NCBI GenBank assembly: GCA_028023455.1
Contig: JAQFVV010000020.1
Span: 10,151,092-10,215,091, forward strand
DNA from: Epiperipatus broadwayi
Lineage: Eukaryota > Onychophora > Udeonychophora > Euonychophora > Peripatidae
DNA: 64,000 bases
Direction of reading: 5' to 3'
Part shown: one piece after another, positions 1-14,005 of the stretch
Layout: each line of letters starts with the position of its first letter
Numbering within the stretch: position 1 is the stretch's first letter
Program-made: the position numbers and the translations under genes
The notes under the pieces: generated by a model
Told to the model about the DNA's origin: nothing
The model's input: only the letters and a program-made list of their open reading frames with translations
Databases searched by the model: none

Positions 1-3000
1 CACCTGTTTATATTTTTCTCTGAAATTGATTACAACAGATTTATAAATTGATACTAAATGTTAATAATAAACAAGAATATTATTTGAATAGTACAGTTTC
101 CACAGTTACCTGGTTAATATTAATACATCAATATCTCCATTATCCATAGATCAAGTGAAATAAAAATTAAAAAAGACCAACAAACTTTTTTATCTTGTTT
201 TTAAATACTGTGACCTACACCAATCTGGTTACTTACAATATAGGTATAATAAAAAAAGAAAACTTTCAAGTAAGTGTTATTCTAAACTTATTTAATTAAT
301 TATTTCCTTCTTGAAAGGATAATTTCCCTTGAGTGATCAAAATTGCAAACACACCCCAGCCATCCATCTCTTGATCATAGTCCGAGATATTTATAATCTC
401 ATTGATTCAAGAGTGATCTTGATCTATGAGTTCCCAGTATCTATCCCTTGAATGTTAAACAAAGAAGTTTTCACTTTCTTTTTGTATTTATCTGTGTTAA
501 TAGAATCATCCTCATCACTTACTTTTGCATCTAGAGTTTTCTTTCTCCCATGCTTCTATGAGATGGTCTTCCTGATTTGTTGATGTTATCAATATTTATG
601 GAATTTGATATTTTATAGGGAGTTGTGGAGTCCATTATACCTGCTAAAATTTTATTTATCACAACATGTTAATATTTTTTGTTAAATTGATATCACTTTT
701 GCATGCATTTAGATTTATTTAAAAGGATTTGTCAGCATTTCAATTTTTTTTTTTTTTCGTTCTATATTTCTGGTCTGATTTTGTGCATTCAATATGTTAT
801 GCATATTAATGTTATTCATATTCAGTTAATGGGTATCAATGTTATCCAATGAATCAATCCTGTTTAAATTTGAGCATTGATATGATTTTGTGGCAATCCA
901 ATTACAATGGGAATTAATATTAGGGAAGTCATTTATGATGTGCCCATGTTTCTTGCAGTGAAAACATTATGATTTAAGATCATGTATCATCAATAATAGC
1001 AGGTTATTGGTATATAATTTGTGTATGTCATATGGGTTAATATTTTTATGTAGCCTAACTTGAATTCATAGCTGTTTCCTTAAATTGGATCTGGCTTTTT
1101 TTTAAGTACATGGGTTGAGAATCACCTACAACTCCCAATGGTTCTATAAGTATATGGAAATCATCTATACTGTAATTTTGATACAAATTTTTTAACAATC
1201 TGGAAATAAATCTTTCTCTGAGTGAGTTTATTATAATAAAAGCATATTTATCTAGTATTTTAAAACTTCTTTTAAATATTTCTTTTTGCTCCTTATTATA
1301 GATTTCTATGATAGATAATATTCCATAAGTTGTAGCTCTTTAGTTTATCAAATAATAGCTCTTTAGAAAAATGGTATAAAGAACAATTTATGTCTGTAAT
1401 AGCAAGGATGATAAACCACTTGATGAAGAAATGTTTAAATGAATTGAACAGTTCATTGGGTATGGTCGAGTTGAATTCTCCTCAAACTTACATAGCCTTT
1501 CATCTGTCCAGATTTATTGAGCATATGCTGAGTTTCAATTAATCATTAATTGTGAATTGATAAAATCTTGGCTACAATTGATGTCTCATTTGTAGTATTC
1601 ATGCTCAGATATATATATTTCTTATATTGGTAAGGTGAGATATGACTATGATTTTAGTAATATTTGCCTAGAAAATTCTAAATGATTACAAATGACATTT
1701 TTTCCCTTTGATCTTTAGTCTGAAAGTTGAATACATTTAGATTAAAATATCCAAATTCCATTTACCCAAAGGGTGATGTTCATATATCTGGTTTCCTTGA
1801 AATATTAGCAATAATCATTTAAACAAATTCTACCAAATATATGGAATGATGAGTTGTTCACCCTCTAATGATAAATATGTATTATTATTAAATTCAATTA
1901 TTATTATTACTGAATTATTTTTTTAAAACTATTTACATACTGTCAGTCTTGCCATTTCCCATAATTTTGCCATTAGCAGTTTTACCATCAAATAAATCTA
2001 AAGTGAATCATTTTGCTTTACAAAATGGTTAACAAAAATTTGGCAATATTTTTGAGGATTTTTATTTTCATAAATGGTTTGTGTACTTTTTTTCTTGTTT
2101 AAAAAAACCCCCATCAAGCATAAATGAACTTTTAATCCTTTAAAAATGAATATAATATTTATAAAAATAAATTTACTTTCTTTAAAATCTTTTACTTTAT
2201 TCCTCTGAATCAAATAATAATATATGAATATGATTTCAACCCAATTTTATTACTCCCCCGCTTTCCCAGACACATAAAAGTACAGTAAAGTATTGAAAAT
2301 ATATAAGTAATAATAATGGATCCTTGAAAATGGTCATAAAAAATACTTGAAATGTTATGATGAAATGATAATAAAACACTTATATGTTATAATTTGAATG
2401 AGAGAGAAAAACATTTTTAAAGAAAATAATTTCTTATGAATATTATGTTAATTTCAATTTAATATTATATAAGTTATTAAATGATTGAATAAAGTTTTAG
2501 AAAAAATAAAGTAATAGAATGCAAGATTTTTAAAAATTTAATAAATCTAACATTAATCTTTTAAAACTAGTAAAAGTTTTTGTTGTTGTTGTTGTTGTTT
2601 TCTATGGTCAACATTACAATTTGTTTAGATAGTAATCATTCAGCAGTCAAAAGCTTACTTCATCAGATAAAATTCATTTGAATCTTTATAATTTTAAACA
2701 TAGCTTTGAGTTTCAGTTATTCTTAGCCTATTTCTTACTGTAAATCCTAATGATGGATTCAGATACAATATTGCATTTTCAAATGACAAATAATATTTAC
2801 ATTTTGTTTGCCTTTGATAACTTGTAATTTTACATTTAGACTACATAAAAATTTTCTTCCAAGTTTTGCAATAGCAATTGGACTTTGAACCCTGAATATA
2901 CATATCTAATATTTGGTCAGGCACTGGTCTGTTCCATATGAATTATGGAAATAATATAAAAATTAAAAGTATTATTTAAAGAAGAAACTTATAAAATAAT

Positions 3001-4820
3001 ATAAATATAAAGATCTGTAATTCAAAATTTATAATAGCACTAGTATTGAATTACAGAATATTAACCAAACACGCAAAGTTTAAAATTAAGTTTGTAGTAA
3101 ACAATTATTGTAAAAATATCTATAATTTTTGTTTGTTTGCGACTAACAATTTTTCTTAGAATAAATATCTAATATGATACTATTGAAAATAGGACTTTAA
3201 TTTTTAGAACCTTTGCATTAATCTACAGTTATCCAATAATAATTGTGCAAAAATTGTGTTTCATGCAGTCTATATTAATAGAGTATTCATTTATGTATAG
3301 TTTAAAATCTGTAAAGCACATGGGCATTAGCCTGATCGCTAATTTACAATTACGATTTATTAGCATAGCACTATATGCATAAATACCATATTATAAAGAT
3401 TCCTTAATAACATTAAATGAGAATAGTATAAAAAGGTGGCTTCAACTGTAGAAAAAAACAATGAGGTTGGCAACAAGGAGTAGACCGATTAATCATGCCA
3501 CTCAATATAAACATCATGAGGGTGGACAAGTTAGAAGATATCTAAGTAGAAAGTGAACAGAAGATGCCCATTATTCAAAGAAATGACTTGCAAAAAAAAA
3601 ATAAACGTGTAAGAAATTTGTCAATCATGAGAGAAAAACATAGCTGGTGAGTATATACACATGTATATGTAATCACATGCATATAAGTGAATATTAAATA
3701 ATCAAATGGTTTGTTGCTTGGGCATTGTACTACATGGTTTAATACAATGCGGCATACTCTAGACAGCAAGGTCCATGGATTGTACTAAACTGTCACTTCT
3801 GATGCAACTTAATAGGAACTCCTGATAATTAAATCATTCAATTGTAAGAAAAAGCCTAGAAGCAGCTAGTGTGGAGCCTGTTTATACTTTTATGCTTTAT
3901 ATGGTAAAATAAATCATAAATCATCCTATCCACAAAATCATGAACATATGTGAGTGAGTAAAAATTCTTATTTTTACTGATTTCATTTGTTTTATTGTGA
4001 TTTTTTTTTTTTTACTATTTTTATTTAAAAGCATATTAATAAATTCTATTTGAATATATTCTACCATGTGATGTGATAGATATTAAAAAGTAATAATTAT
4101 TTTGTCAAGGGAAATTTATCAAGATAACATTATTTTCGTTCTTGGAAATATTTGATTTATTTTTTAAAGGGAATTAAAAAGTAAATAGATTGAAGAATAC
4201 TCATCAAATTCTTATTTGATAAAATCAGCTTCAAGAGGTCTGATAATTTTTAAAGATTATAGTTTTTCCAGCTGCTTTCCTTATTTCCATGAAATAGACG
4301 CTACTATGGAATTTTCTTTTTTTTTTTTTTTTAAAAAAAAAAACCTCAAAATATATTTTTTCTTTTTTTTTTAAATATTGACGGGTAAAATATTAACTAA
4401 ATATATATGAAAATGAAAGGCACACAATTTTTCATAAGTAGAGATTTTATTTAAATTTTGATATAATATTTTTTTCATTGTTATGTTCAGCATATATTTG
4501 TTCATTTTAATGTATTTTTGTTTATAATTATCGTTATTATAAAAACAATGAGTAAGTTTTCGGACCTGTTACCCTTTGACAAAGAACTCTTCTAATTTCT
4601 TACTTAATTCTCTCGATGTAGTTGTATCTTGCATAAAGGAAAGTTCGGAATTAGAACTTTCCCCATTAAACGGGTATTACCATTAAATGAATAATGATCC
4701 ACCCCCCACCCCCAAATCATGAATGTATACAGCAACAAAGAGACATCTTATGACTAAAACTAATATTTAAAATATTAATTTAACTTATGCTATCTAAAGA
4801 AATTTTTTGATCTTTTAAGG
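1..4820. other. AT-rich stretch, possible zinc-knuckle relic
   Basis: Strongly AT-rich sequence with poly-A/T runs and a TTG microsatellite near 2581-2600. The one coding hint is on the minus strand around 928-966, which reads CFHCKKHGHIIND: a CCHC zinc-knuckle pattern whose last cysteine is aspartate. About 90 stop-free codons lie upstream of it on the same strand (roughly 1120-1330). This could be a decayed retroelement Gag or ORF1, but no RT or integrase is seen nearby and I do not recognise the family. Otherwise I see nothing supportable here; open frames near 2.0 and 3.6 kb look like chance. Confidence 0.3.
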
Positions 4821-4862
4821 CAGGCTTGGGCAACCTTTCCTAGTTTAGGGGCCAAATTATCT
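4821..4862. repeat. hAT terminal inverted repeat (single surviving end)
   Basis: The sequence starts CAGGCTTGGGCAACC and continues to a GGGGCC stretch, the style of hAT ends. It lies about 100 bp beyond the transposase stop, where the element's 3' end should be. The 8 bp outside it (TTTTAAGG) are the candidate target duplication, but the partner end is missing, so this cannot be confirmed internally. Confidence 0.65.
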
Positions 4863-5880
4863 TTCTATCTTCGAGTCAAGGGCCGGAACAAATAATTAAA
4901 TAGTACAAAGTAATAGTGAATGATAAAGGGCTACATAAATTTCATAATAATAACATAACAATTTAATGTAAGGATTGGCCTTGTACTTCAACGAGACTAT
5001 CAATATTGATGGGAATATTGCTTAAGGAGAATCGCGCAGAATTTTCAATGTTTTCATCCGTTATTCTTGACCAAATTTTTGATTTATTAAATTTCATTCT
5101 AGAAAAAAAACTGTTCACACATATATGTGCTGCCAAAAAGACAAATAATTCTTGAAAAGGCACTAAATTTCTATATTTTTCTTCCACCAAATGTTTATAA
5201 AAATTCATCAAAGCAATATTGCTAAACTGTAATTTTAGCACTAAATCTGCTTGAACCTCAATAAGTTCCATTTGTAAATTTTCTGGCACATTATTTATAT
5301 CAGCATCCATCGGATGAGAAAATATAGTGAATATGGAGCCTTTATTTTGGAAGTCAGCAAACCTTGTATCAAATTGCTCTATTAATACCTTCAGTTCATT
5401 TCCATAACAATTATAAGGAATATTTTTATGAGTTACTAGAGTAGGAAAATGGTAACAATTTTAGCTCTTATCTGATTTTCCTACAATTTTAGTTTATTAC
5501 AAAAGGAACTGACATGTTCATACAGTTCATGAATTAATTGTCCTGGTTTTTGCAATTTAAGATTTAGTTCATTTAAGTATCCAGTGACATCTACAATGAA
5601 TGCTAAATCACACACCCACTCATCATTGCTTACATGGTTAATTGTTTTTCTGTTTATGTCTATAAAATCTGCTGTGTCTTGTCTCAGATCATAAAATCAT
5701 TTTAACATTTTACCTTTACTCAACCACCTCACTTCACAATAATAAGACATATTTTCATAATCTGAAAATAAGTCTGCCGAATATTCCTTAAATTGGTGGT
5801 GATTAAGTGTATGTGACTTAATAAAGTTAATACTGGCTACTACAATTTTATTTTTAGAGAATATTTCTTCCATGGCTTAA
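4821..5880 (-). pseudogene. hAT transposase relic (GTF2IRD2/ZBED-like family)
   Basis: Minus-strand relic of an hAT-superfamily DNA transposase, which in intact form cuts and pastes its element using an RNase H-like core. Reading down from 5880, the frame gives IKSHTLNHHQFKEYSADL, then YYCEVRWLSKGKMLK, DEWVCDLAFIVDVTGYLNEL and LIHELYEHVSSFCNKL. This is the block order of the hAT family that includes GTF2IRD2-type domesticated proteins. A stop follows KGKMLK and a frame break lies near 5310-5460. From 5310 to 4963 an open 115-codon frame carries the C-terminal dimerisation domain (FSRMKFNKSKIWSRITDENIEN). Downstream, 4821-4860 reads CAGGCTTGGGCAACC, a typical hAT terminal-repeat start. The other terminus is not seen, so the element is 5'-truncated. 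Family assignment is confident; activity is excluded by the breaks. Confidence 0.85.
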
Positions 5881-8800
5881 TTAATAAATAAGCATATTGG
5901 CAAAGGTAATTTACTCACTTATCATGCAATTAACTAACATTAATAAATTTAATAATTAACATTAATAACTCACAATGAAAAGTTGATATTAGAAATAAAT
6001 ATTTTATTTTAACAAATTAAAATATTTAAAGATAAATTGTTAAATAAAATTGGAAAGCATCTACATGGATTAAAAAGCATCTACATGCGGATCCAGATAA
6101 ACATGATCAATTAAGTACTAAAGTTCATATTACACTTGATTTCCTAGGCCGTAATGAAAGTCTCTTGAATAATAAAAATTATGTCTCTATTGGGATTATA
6201 TTATAAGCTTATATTTGAGAATGGTTTGCAAACACTTAATTTAGTTACAATCGGGGAAAAATTAATCTTAGCTTACTGGTAAGTTTAGTGAGTTTACATA
6301 AATTGCTGATTACCATGCATGGTTTTCCATGAGAGGTAGAATGAGCTCATGGCCATTGTTTTTAACTTGTTTTTGGTCCATCCTAAGGCTAGTCATAAAA
6401 GTGTTTCTGGGGTTGACATATTCATGATGAACGATGTTGGCAAAAGCTTTGGTCTACTCCTGCATGATGAATTATTTCAGCATAGAGTGGTCCTGGATTA
6501 TAAAAGATCCAAGATCAGCCAAAAGAAAAAAGGCAAGACCCTGATTGCACTGGTATCCTTCTTTTTATACTCAAGGTTCATTTTCAGACTTCTGCGCATA
6601 TTTTTATCTTTGCTTTACCATAAATAATTACAAAGTTCTTTTTTTATATAAATTCTTTCTGCCATCTTTAATAAGCTTTAAAAATTTGATTGTAATCTGT
6701 GTGTGGAATTCTCTTTTAGTTTATCTGGATTTGTAATCTACATGTCTTTTATTCTTCCCAATTTTAACTTTTACTTTTAATTAAAGTACATAGATAAATA
6801 TGAACCAAAAATTTAACTTTCATTGTACGTTTAAAAAAATAAATTTCATTAATTAAAAAAAAATTCAATTGCGTCCTTTAAAGATTTTTAAATTTTACCT
6901 TTTTTTTTTTTAAATATTACCAAATGCAAAATATATTTGCACCATATATAAATAAATGGTACAATATACAAATGACAATATTAGTTTACATTTGAATTCA
7001 GTGATTTATATTTTTCTGATGATATTGTTCTGTCTTATAATGTTGCTTCATATAATAATCTTGAATAAGTGATTAATGAGAATCTGGCCTTAATTAGTGA
7101 CTGACTTTTGTTAAATTATTTAACTGTCAAATGTAATAAAATGAGAGGTATTCCATTTTTTTTATAGCACATTTGCTTAGTATCAATATTTGTAGTCAAT
7201 TTAAAGTTCATTCCAATAGAATTTGTAGTTGTGGTAATATCATTTTGTTGATAACTATTGATGTTGTTTTCGGTGATTCAAGGTTATCTTGATCAAGACA
7301 TATTGCCTACTTATGTTCTTTGTTGCACAAAACTAATTATTTATTTTATTATCTAGTGAAATTCTTGCCTAGATCTACCATGATGATTATTTATGATGCT
7401 TGTTATCAAACTTTATTGTGATCTGATTGGCCAAATGCTTGAGAGGTTTGCACTGTCTCAGTTTATTTCAAACTTTATTGTGTAACAATATCTCTATTCG
7501 GATGATTATACTGATGATTACTTGCTATCCTCATTATGTATTTTATAAAATTATACTGTACATATTATTTTTGGTAAGCCTAAATTGATTTCAGTTCATG
7601 ATATCTATGCCAATTCTTGTGTAATTATCTGTTTTTAAAGTATATAAATATAAAATTACTACTGACATATATCATCATCATTCCTTATTGTGGCATAAAA
7701 TATCTATTGTAAATACTCATTTAGCTAAGAATTTTCAATTGAGATTGCACGGATTTTTATTGAGAAAGTAGTCATAGGCAATTTAGTTTCAATGATCTCA
7801 GATTGTTTATTTCTTGTTGACCATTTATCTTTTTATATATTCAAGAAATGTTTGAAATATTGGTTATAGTATTATTGGTAATAATATTTTTATGACTGTT
7901 GTTGTTTTAACATTTGTATGTATTGTACATTATTAATGTGTGTATATATTTTTTGTTTTCCTTTTGTAGTAAATTTTTATATGTATTTCCTACATGTATA
8001 TTTATTGTTTATATTAATCTTTGTAAGTTATTCTCTGTATGTTTTTTATATTATTAATATATATATATAATCTTACTTTTTATAATTATTTTGGACTGAA
8101 ATGGTTCTTATGAATAACTCCCAGTACAAGTTCTGCTTGTTAGAGTTATTTTATATATATTTGTTTTTGTTTTTATATGTTGTTTGTTTAATAAATAAAT
8201 AAATAATTACTATCATAAACAACAATAACAGCAATTTATAAAATGACAATAAGGAAAAAAAGAGAGATGAAGTTGAATTGATGATACAACGTGGTTGAAT
8301 TTAATAAGAATATATTTATTAATCTTTAATTAAGTTTAAAATGTATATCTGGGGTAAAATGATATAAATGATTAGTAACTGTTAATATATTTATGTAAAG
8401 TAGATGATGTCAAAGGTAGGAATACAAATTTGAAACTTTTAGATCAAATTGTAATAATAAGTATGAAGAAAAAAAGAGATGAATATATTATACAGTTCTA
8501 TCAGAAAATTAATTACGATATTATAATTATCATCCGTGATAGTTTGCGATTATTTCCTAACTTGACAATTTATTCTAACATCATAAATTTAGAACTATAT
8601 TATAAAATAATGCATCCTCCTAATCTCATTAATATGCATAAAAAAGGGTAAAATGATGATAATGATGATGATAATAATAATAATTCAAGCAATAATCTCA
8701 TAAATTAATTGAAACAAAATTAAATGGTTAATAAAATATAATAAAGGGGAGGATCCATTAATTTTATCGAATTTCCATTTTAAATAAAAATTATATAATT

Positions 8801-9859
8801 GATCTAAAATGAATTAAAATTTAAATATATACATATAACTGGATAATTCAATAGAATCTTGCAATTCTCACCATGAAGAAATTACCTGCCATCAAAGAAT
8901 TTGAGTTCAATAAAAATAAATTAAAAATTAAAAAAAAATATCCAACTTTTTTCCCCTTCAAAATTTAAAATAAATTTCTCAATAAATATTTTAAAAAATC
9001 AATTTCATTTACAGTATCAAAATTATCAATGCACTATATACATGTTTTTAAATATATGTATGTTGAATTGAATATTTTCATGGATTGTTATTCTAATAAG
9101 TAATAGATATAAGGAGATTATATCCATATAAATAATGTGCCAGACTGTAGAACGTCCATACACAAGATGTCTGTAGTCAACAATTTGACACAGCTAACTT
9201 TATTGAATTCATTGAATAAACAATGAGAGTTGGTCTATGCTAGATTCCCATCTCCTTGCATATATAACTAACACTTATATATTCGTTTATTTTGGAAATA
9301 ATTAAAACACACTATAAATGTATATCTTAGATAAAATTAGTTATAAATTTATATAAAGAAATTATAGAATTAACATTTGTTTACATGGTGGAAGATTTTA
9401 TGTATTTATCTCTTTGTGTGTATTTGTTAGTATATGTATCATATTTATTGCAAATGTTCTACTACATATATGTATAAAGATTTCTGTATTTTTTTATTTA
9501 TTTTTTTTTAATAATTTTTAAAATGTTAAAAAAAAAAAACAATATTTTTTTGTGTGAAAAGAATCTTCCATTTAAAATGTGGATTTAATTAATCTTTGCC
9601 TTTCTATTTTTACTTTTTTTTTTGTATGTAATCAGGTAGAGTAATTTTTTTAATTAATTTGTAAATCAAATTACAAGTATGTTATCTAAAGAATGTGGGT
9701 GGTCTATTACTCCAATATGGAGTTTTAAAATTCCTAAAAAGAGAAAAATAGAAAAGAGATTTTTGAAACATAATTTATATAAAAATGTACTAAAAATAAA
9801 ATCTATCTGATGCAATAGCTCGAAGGGGAATGTAAACAATTGCAACTTGTGGGCAGATG
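5881..9859. other. AT-rich gene-free stretch
   Basis: Very AT-rich with short AT microsatellites (for example 8050-8075 and TAATAATAA near 8670-8690). A 92-codon open frame at 6349-6627 (+) resembles nothing I recognise, has no domain and no coding-like composition, so I do not call it. I see no repeats with internal structure here. Confidence 0.5.
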
Positions 9860-10070
9860 GGAATGTATATAACCTACCTGTGAGGTGGGGGGGATTTTAG
9901 TATTAGTATTGAACTGAGAAAGCTACAAGAACCTACCTGTGAGGTGTAAAATTATTATTATTGGACTGGGAGAGCTACATGAATCTATATGTGGTGTAAG
10001 AGATTATTAGTATTGAACTGACAGAGCTACAAGAACCTATCTGTAAGGTGTGGGGAGATTATTATTAGAC
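9860..10070. repeat. Tandem minisatellite, unit about 52 bp
   Basis: About four imperfect tandem copies. The phrase GAACTGAGAAAGCTACAAGA or a close variant starts at 9911, 9963 and 10014, and a partial copy precedes it from about 9868. Each unit runs through ACCTACCTGTGAGGTG to a TATTATTAGTATT-like tail. Copies differ by several substitutions, so the array is not recent. Confidence 0.8.
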
Positions 10071-10339
10071 ATTTATTCTTTTGGCTTGATATGCTGTTGG
10101 ATTGCTGAATATATATTTTTTTAATTCAAGAAGGAGTTTGATGCCTATAATTTTTTTTTGTTTATGGGACCTGCCAGTTATGAATGAACATAAACTTTTG
10201 TTGAATGTTTTTCCTCAAGGTTTGTGTAGATATTAATTGAAGCTACCAACACCCATATGATTCTGGAAATCATTTAATCATACGCAGTTCGGTGATTAAT
10301 CGAAAGGAAATAAAAATATTTTGGATTGCCATTACTAAA

Positions 10340-10575
10340 AGGATAACCAAGTTTCATCTACTTGCCCGGAAAACCATGGAGTAGAAAGAACCATAGCAGT
10401 ACCCCCGCCAGTTCAGATATGCAGTTGCCAAGATGGATGTGTTAGAGACTCAGTGTATCCTGATTAAAGGACTCTACAAGGATGGCAAGGAGTTAAAGTG
10501 AATGTCACCATCCTTCCTGGTAGTTTAGATGGTCTGCCGAGAAGTTTGAACCCAGAGAGCAAGCAGATAGAGATG
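10340..10575. other. GC-richer unclassified patch
   Basis: About 230 bp clearly less AT-rich than its surroundings, with no clear open frame beyond about 25 codons in any frame. It looks like an old repeat or exon-like relic of unknown origin. No terminal repeats or tRNA-like boxes are visible. Confidence 0.3.
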
Positions 10576-13500
10576 AGTACAACAACAAAAAAAGAATGTT
10601 TATAATTTTTTTGGGGTTTATTGTTTGTATTATTAGAGTGGATATAACAAGTATAATTGTAATATATTTACTAACACATTATAGGATATAATCATTTTTT
10701 GTTGTATAAAATATTGTAAAATAATATTGCTTATACATAAATCTCACTCAAATCCACTAAATATAAGATTATTATTTTCTTGTTCTTTCCCCTCATTTTA
10801 CCTTTACATCTTATTTAACTTTAATCATGGTGGCGTGCCCCACGTGGAGTGACCCAGAGCCAGCCTATACATTTTTTTATATATAAAAAATACTATATAT
10901 GTAAAATATAACTTTATGTACCTAAATGTAAAGGTGTATATAATCTTAAAAGTTTATATGAGCAAATGGGGAAAGTTCAAGGGGTTAGATCTGTGTATAA
11001 CTTATTTCATTATTTTGGGGGATTTATAAAATGAAACATTCGTTGCTTTGTGCAGGGAGAGGGGAGTATAGATCACACCCATTGGCATCCATCTTTGACC
11101 ATTTTGTATTTTATGGCAAATAAGTTAACTTATGTATAAGTTAGAAAATGGATTTTTTTGTTTCTTTGTTCATTTTAATCTAACTGTAGATCTTGAATAT
11201 AAGGATTTAAATATTCTTGTATAATTATATGTAGAATTGTAAAATTGAAATGAAAGCCATATAATTAATTTATGACTCAATATTATAATGTTTAAATATA
11301 TATGTGGTGGAGGGGGGTTTAGTTAAATAAATGGTATTATCTCATATTTTATTTGTTTATTGTATAATTTATTGTAGAATAAAGAAAAATAATAGTAAAA
11401 TGCAATCACCTATGTGCGATATTTGCTTACCATGGCTATAAAAGGTTATAGAAATACTTACCCAAAGTACCTGAGATAAGGAATTATATTTGAGCGAGTC
11501 ATTGGGATATTATATCAGGGAGTTGAATTATAATATACTTTTCACCCAGTTTTCCTTCATCCAAATAAAACATATGTTCCAAGAACAGAAAAGAAATTCT
11601 GCTTTGCATACTCTCTTGACAGATAGGGAAGGGAAATTATTTAACATTTTGCTTTCTTTTATTATGTTGGGGGTGGCTCTAAGGGTTGTCAAAGTAGTAC
11701 AATCTTTTAAAGATATGTGAAGAGCGAGGGAAAATGTCTATGGGCAAATAGATATTGGAGTGGAAGTATAAATAGTTTAACAAGGGAAGATTTTGATTTT
11801 ACTTGAAATTAAAGTTCTTTCCTCTAATAATTAGTAAATTAATACTCATTTGTATTTAACCTCGGGTATTATTGAAGATTATTATCGATCTCCCATTTTA
11901 AAATGTACACGTCATTTCATGCTCGTGACGTACACAGATATATAGTATCATTTTTTGAAATGGATAAGGCATATGGGATTTTGAACCGATACAAAAAAGA
12001 TCAATTTAGCTTTTGATGTTGCCAGGAAACTATCAATTAATACTAATTGACAATTCTCTTGAGACTAAACAACTTTTTTCAATTAACTTATAATAGCTCT
12101 TTTTTACTTCAAGCTCAAGTTTTTAAATGGATTTAAACCCAGAAAGCTATTTCTATAAGTGTGAGAATATGAAAGAATAACATCTTTCTTGACATTCTTC
12201 AAATAATATTTTTATCTTCTCCAGGGAGTTATAGAAATTGAATTAAACATTTTCATGGATTGTTATTATAATAAAAAAGACATAAGGATATTATATTAAT
12301 GTAAACAGAGATAAGTTTAGTTTTTGGAAACTATATATATATATCTTTTCTTGAAAGTAATTTAGAAATTATTTAAAGAATAGTGAATGCTATTAAAGTA
12401 AAAATAATTTTTAATCATATTTAAAAGATAAAAGTCATTTACCAATGGTAATTTTCAAAGGAAACAAATAGATAGCAAACAACATGACCAGCATCAAGCC
12501 TGATTCAACCGAGACCTTTATTATTATCAATGACTGGTAGATGAGCACTAGACATAGGCTCCGATCCATCTGCAGGCCAGCACTGAATCCACACATTGCC
12601 TATTTGTAGACCACCAGCACCAAAATTCAGTCAATCCAGACATTTACCACCATCAATGACTTCTACTTCCTATTTCAGAAATTATCACAAAATAATGACC
12701 AGTAATTACTAAATTATAACTTTCACCAATTCTGTTACAGGATCAAAGTATGAATAAATTTTTACTATAAAAGACTTCCTTATTCTAATAAATCAATATC
12801 TGTGTGATCTTTCTAAAAACAAATGTTAGTACTCATTATAAATATTATACTAAATGTTTTAATGAAGTGGTAAGTGTTAGAAATTCAAAAACTAATTATT
12901 GTGGAATTGATTATCATTTTATTAAAGTAAAAGAAATATATGTTTGATCAGTCAAATAAAACTGTTGAAATATCACTTTGATGTCTAACTCTTATGTAAT
13001 CTATCTAGCAATTGAACCGTGCAATTATCATATAGTGGACATGTGTATCATTTATATAAAATCAGGTATATATCTGTAAAAAGCTTGAAAGTCTGAGTTC
13101 AAATCTCTCCTAATTATCATTATTGTATAAAGATCCAAACTTGTCTTTGTGTTTCATGATGGCACTGTTCCTTTTTTATCATCCCCATTCACACCCAGTG
13201 AAATACTTGTCTTTGTTTCTGGTTGTTGTTTGGCACAAGTTTCTTCATTTCAATAATTTATCAAGTAACATATTCATTCTACTGTGTAATTTTAATAATA
13301 TTCAATGGATAAAAGATGGATAAATCTTGATTTTTATGCCCTTTCTATTTATCATGTGCAAAAATGATAAAAGAGTCTCCTTTTTTTTTTCTAGCTTTGA
13401 AATAGAAAAGGTTCTTATTATTTTCAAATAGTTATTTCTTTTTCATTTTTAAAAAGAATTCTTAAAAATAATTTTATCAATATAAGAAATAAGTTACAAA

Positions 13501-13708
13501 ACATTTTATGCATTTTTTATTTTATAATATATCTCATGTAGTGAAATAATTTAAAACTATGGTCTTAGTTTTATGATTTTCATGTCAAATATTTTACAAT
13601 ATCAATTTTATATTATTTATTGCATATGTAAAAATATTTTAATATGTTATAATTTTATTCATAAATTAAAATATTTCAAATTATTAAGATTTCAATTATA
13701 TATATATA
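10576..13708. other. AT-rich gene-free stretch
   Basis: No recognisable gene. A 76-codon open frame at 11490-11720 (+) and a 66-codon one at 13123-13323 (+) have no known motif. A slightly GC-richer patch at 12480-12690 is probably an eroded repeat. Nothing else supportable. Confidence 0.45.
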
Positions 13709-13926
13709 TAATCAAAATTACCCCAAATTCACAACTCAACTAGATTAGCCAAGAAAATAAACTCTAAAACTCTACCAATAGTTTCACTGTTACAAGCAGA
13801 TTTCTCAAATTTAAAGAACTACAACTTGAGAAGTCTGTTTGTAGCAGTGAAACCAGTGGTAGTGTTTTATAGTTTATTTTCTTGGCTACTCCGTTTGAGT
13901 TGTGAATTTGGAGTAATTTTGATTAT
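13709..13926. mobile_element. Foldback MITE, about 218 bp
   Basis: Near-perfect inverted repeat. The left arm begins ATAATCAAAATTACCCCAAA and the right arm ends with its complement (TTTGGAGTAATTTTGATTAT). The arms are about 95 nt, run through a shared block around GCCAAGAAAATAAACTCTA, and leave only a short spacer. There is no coding capacity. The flanks are AT microsatellite, so a target duplication cannot be read with confidence. It behaves as a non-autonomous DNA transposon by structure; the superfamily is unknown. Confidence 0.75.
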
Positions 13927-13977
13927 TTATTGACTAGTTTAGCTTTATGCTTTTACTGTTTATATATATATATATAT

Positions 13978-14005
13978 TGTAACGATATATAAATATGTCG
14001 TTACA
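13978..14005. repeat. Terminal 28-bp palindrome of the 2.1-kb element
   Basis: The arms TGTAACGATATA and TATGTCGTTACA pair over 12 positions with one G-T wobble around a TAAA loop. The same palindrome, with two differences, ends the second copy at 61394-61421. A self-complementary terminus of this length is more than the usual TG...CA of an LTR. Confidence 0.75.

Noticed and set aside
6349-6627. 92-codon plus-strand frame
   Set aside because: No recognised motif, no start context or composition to set it apart, and no conserved copy in the window.
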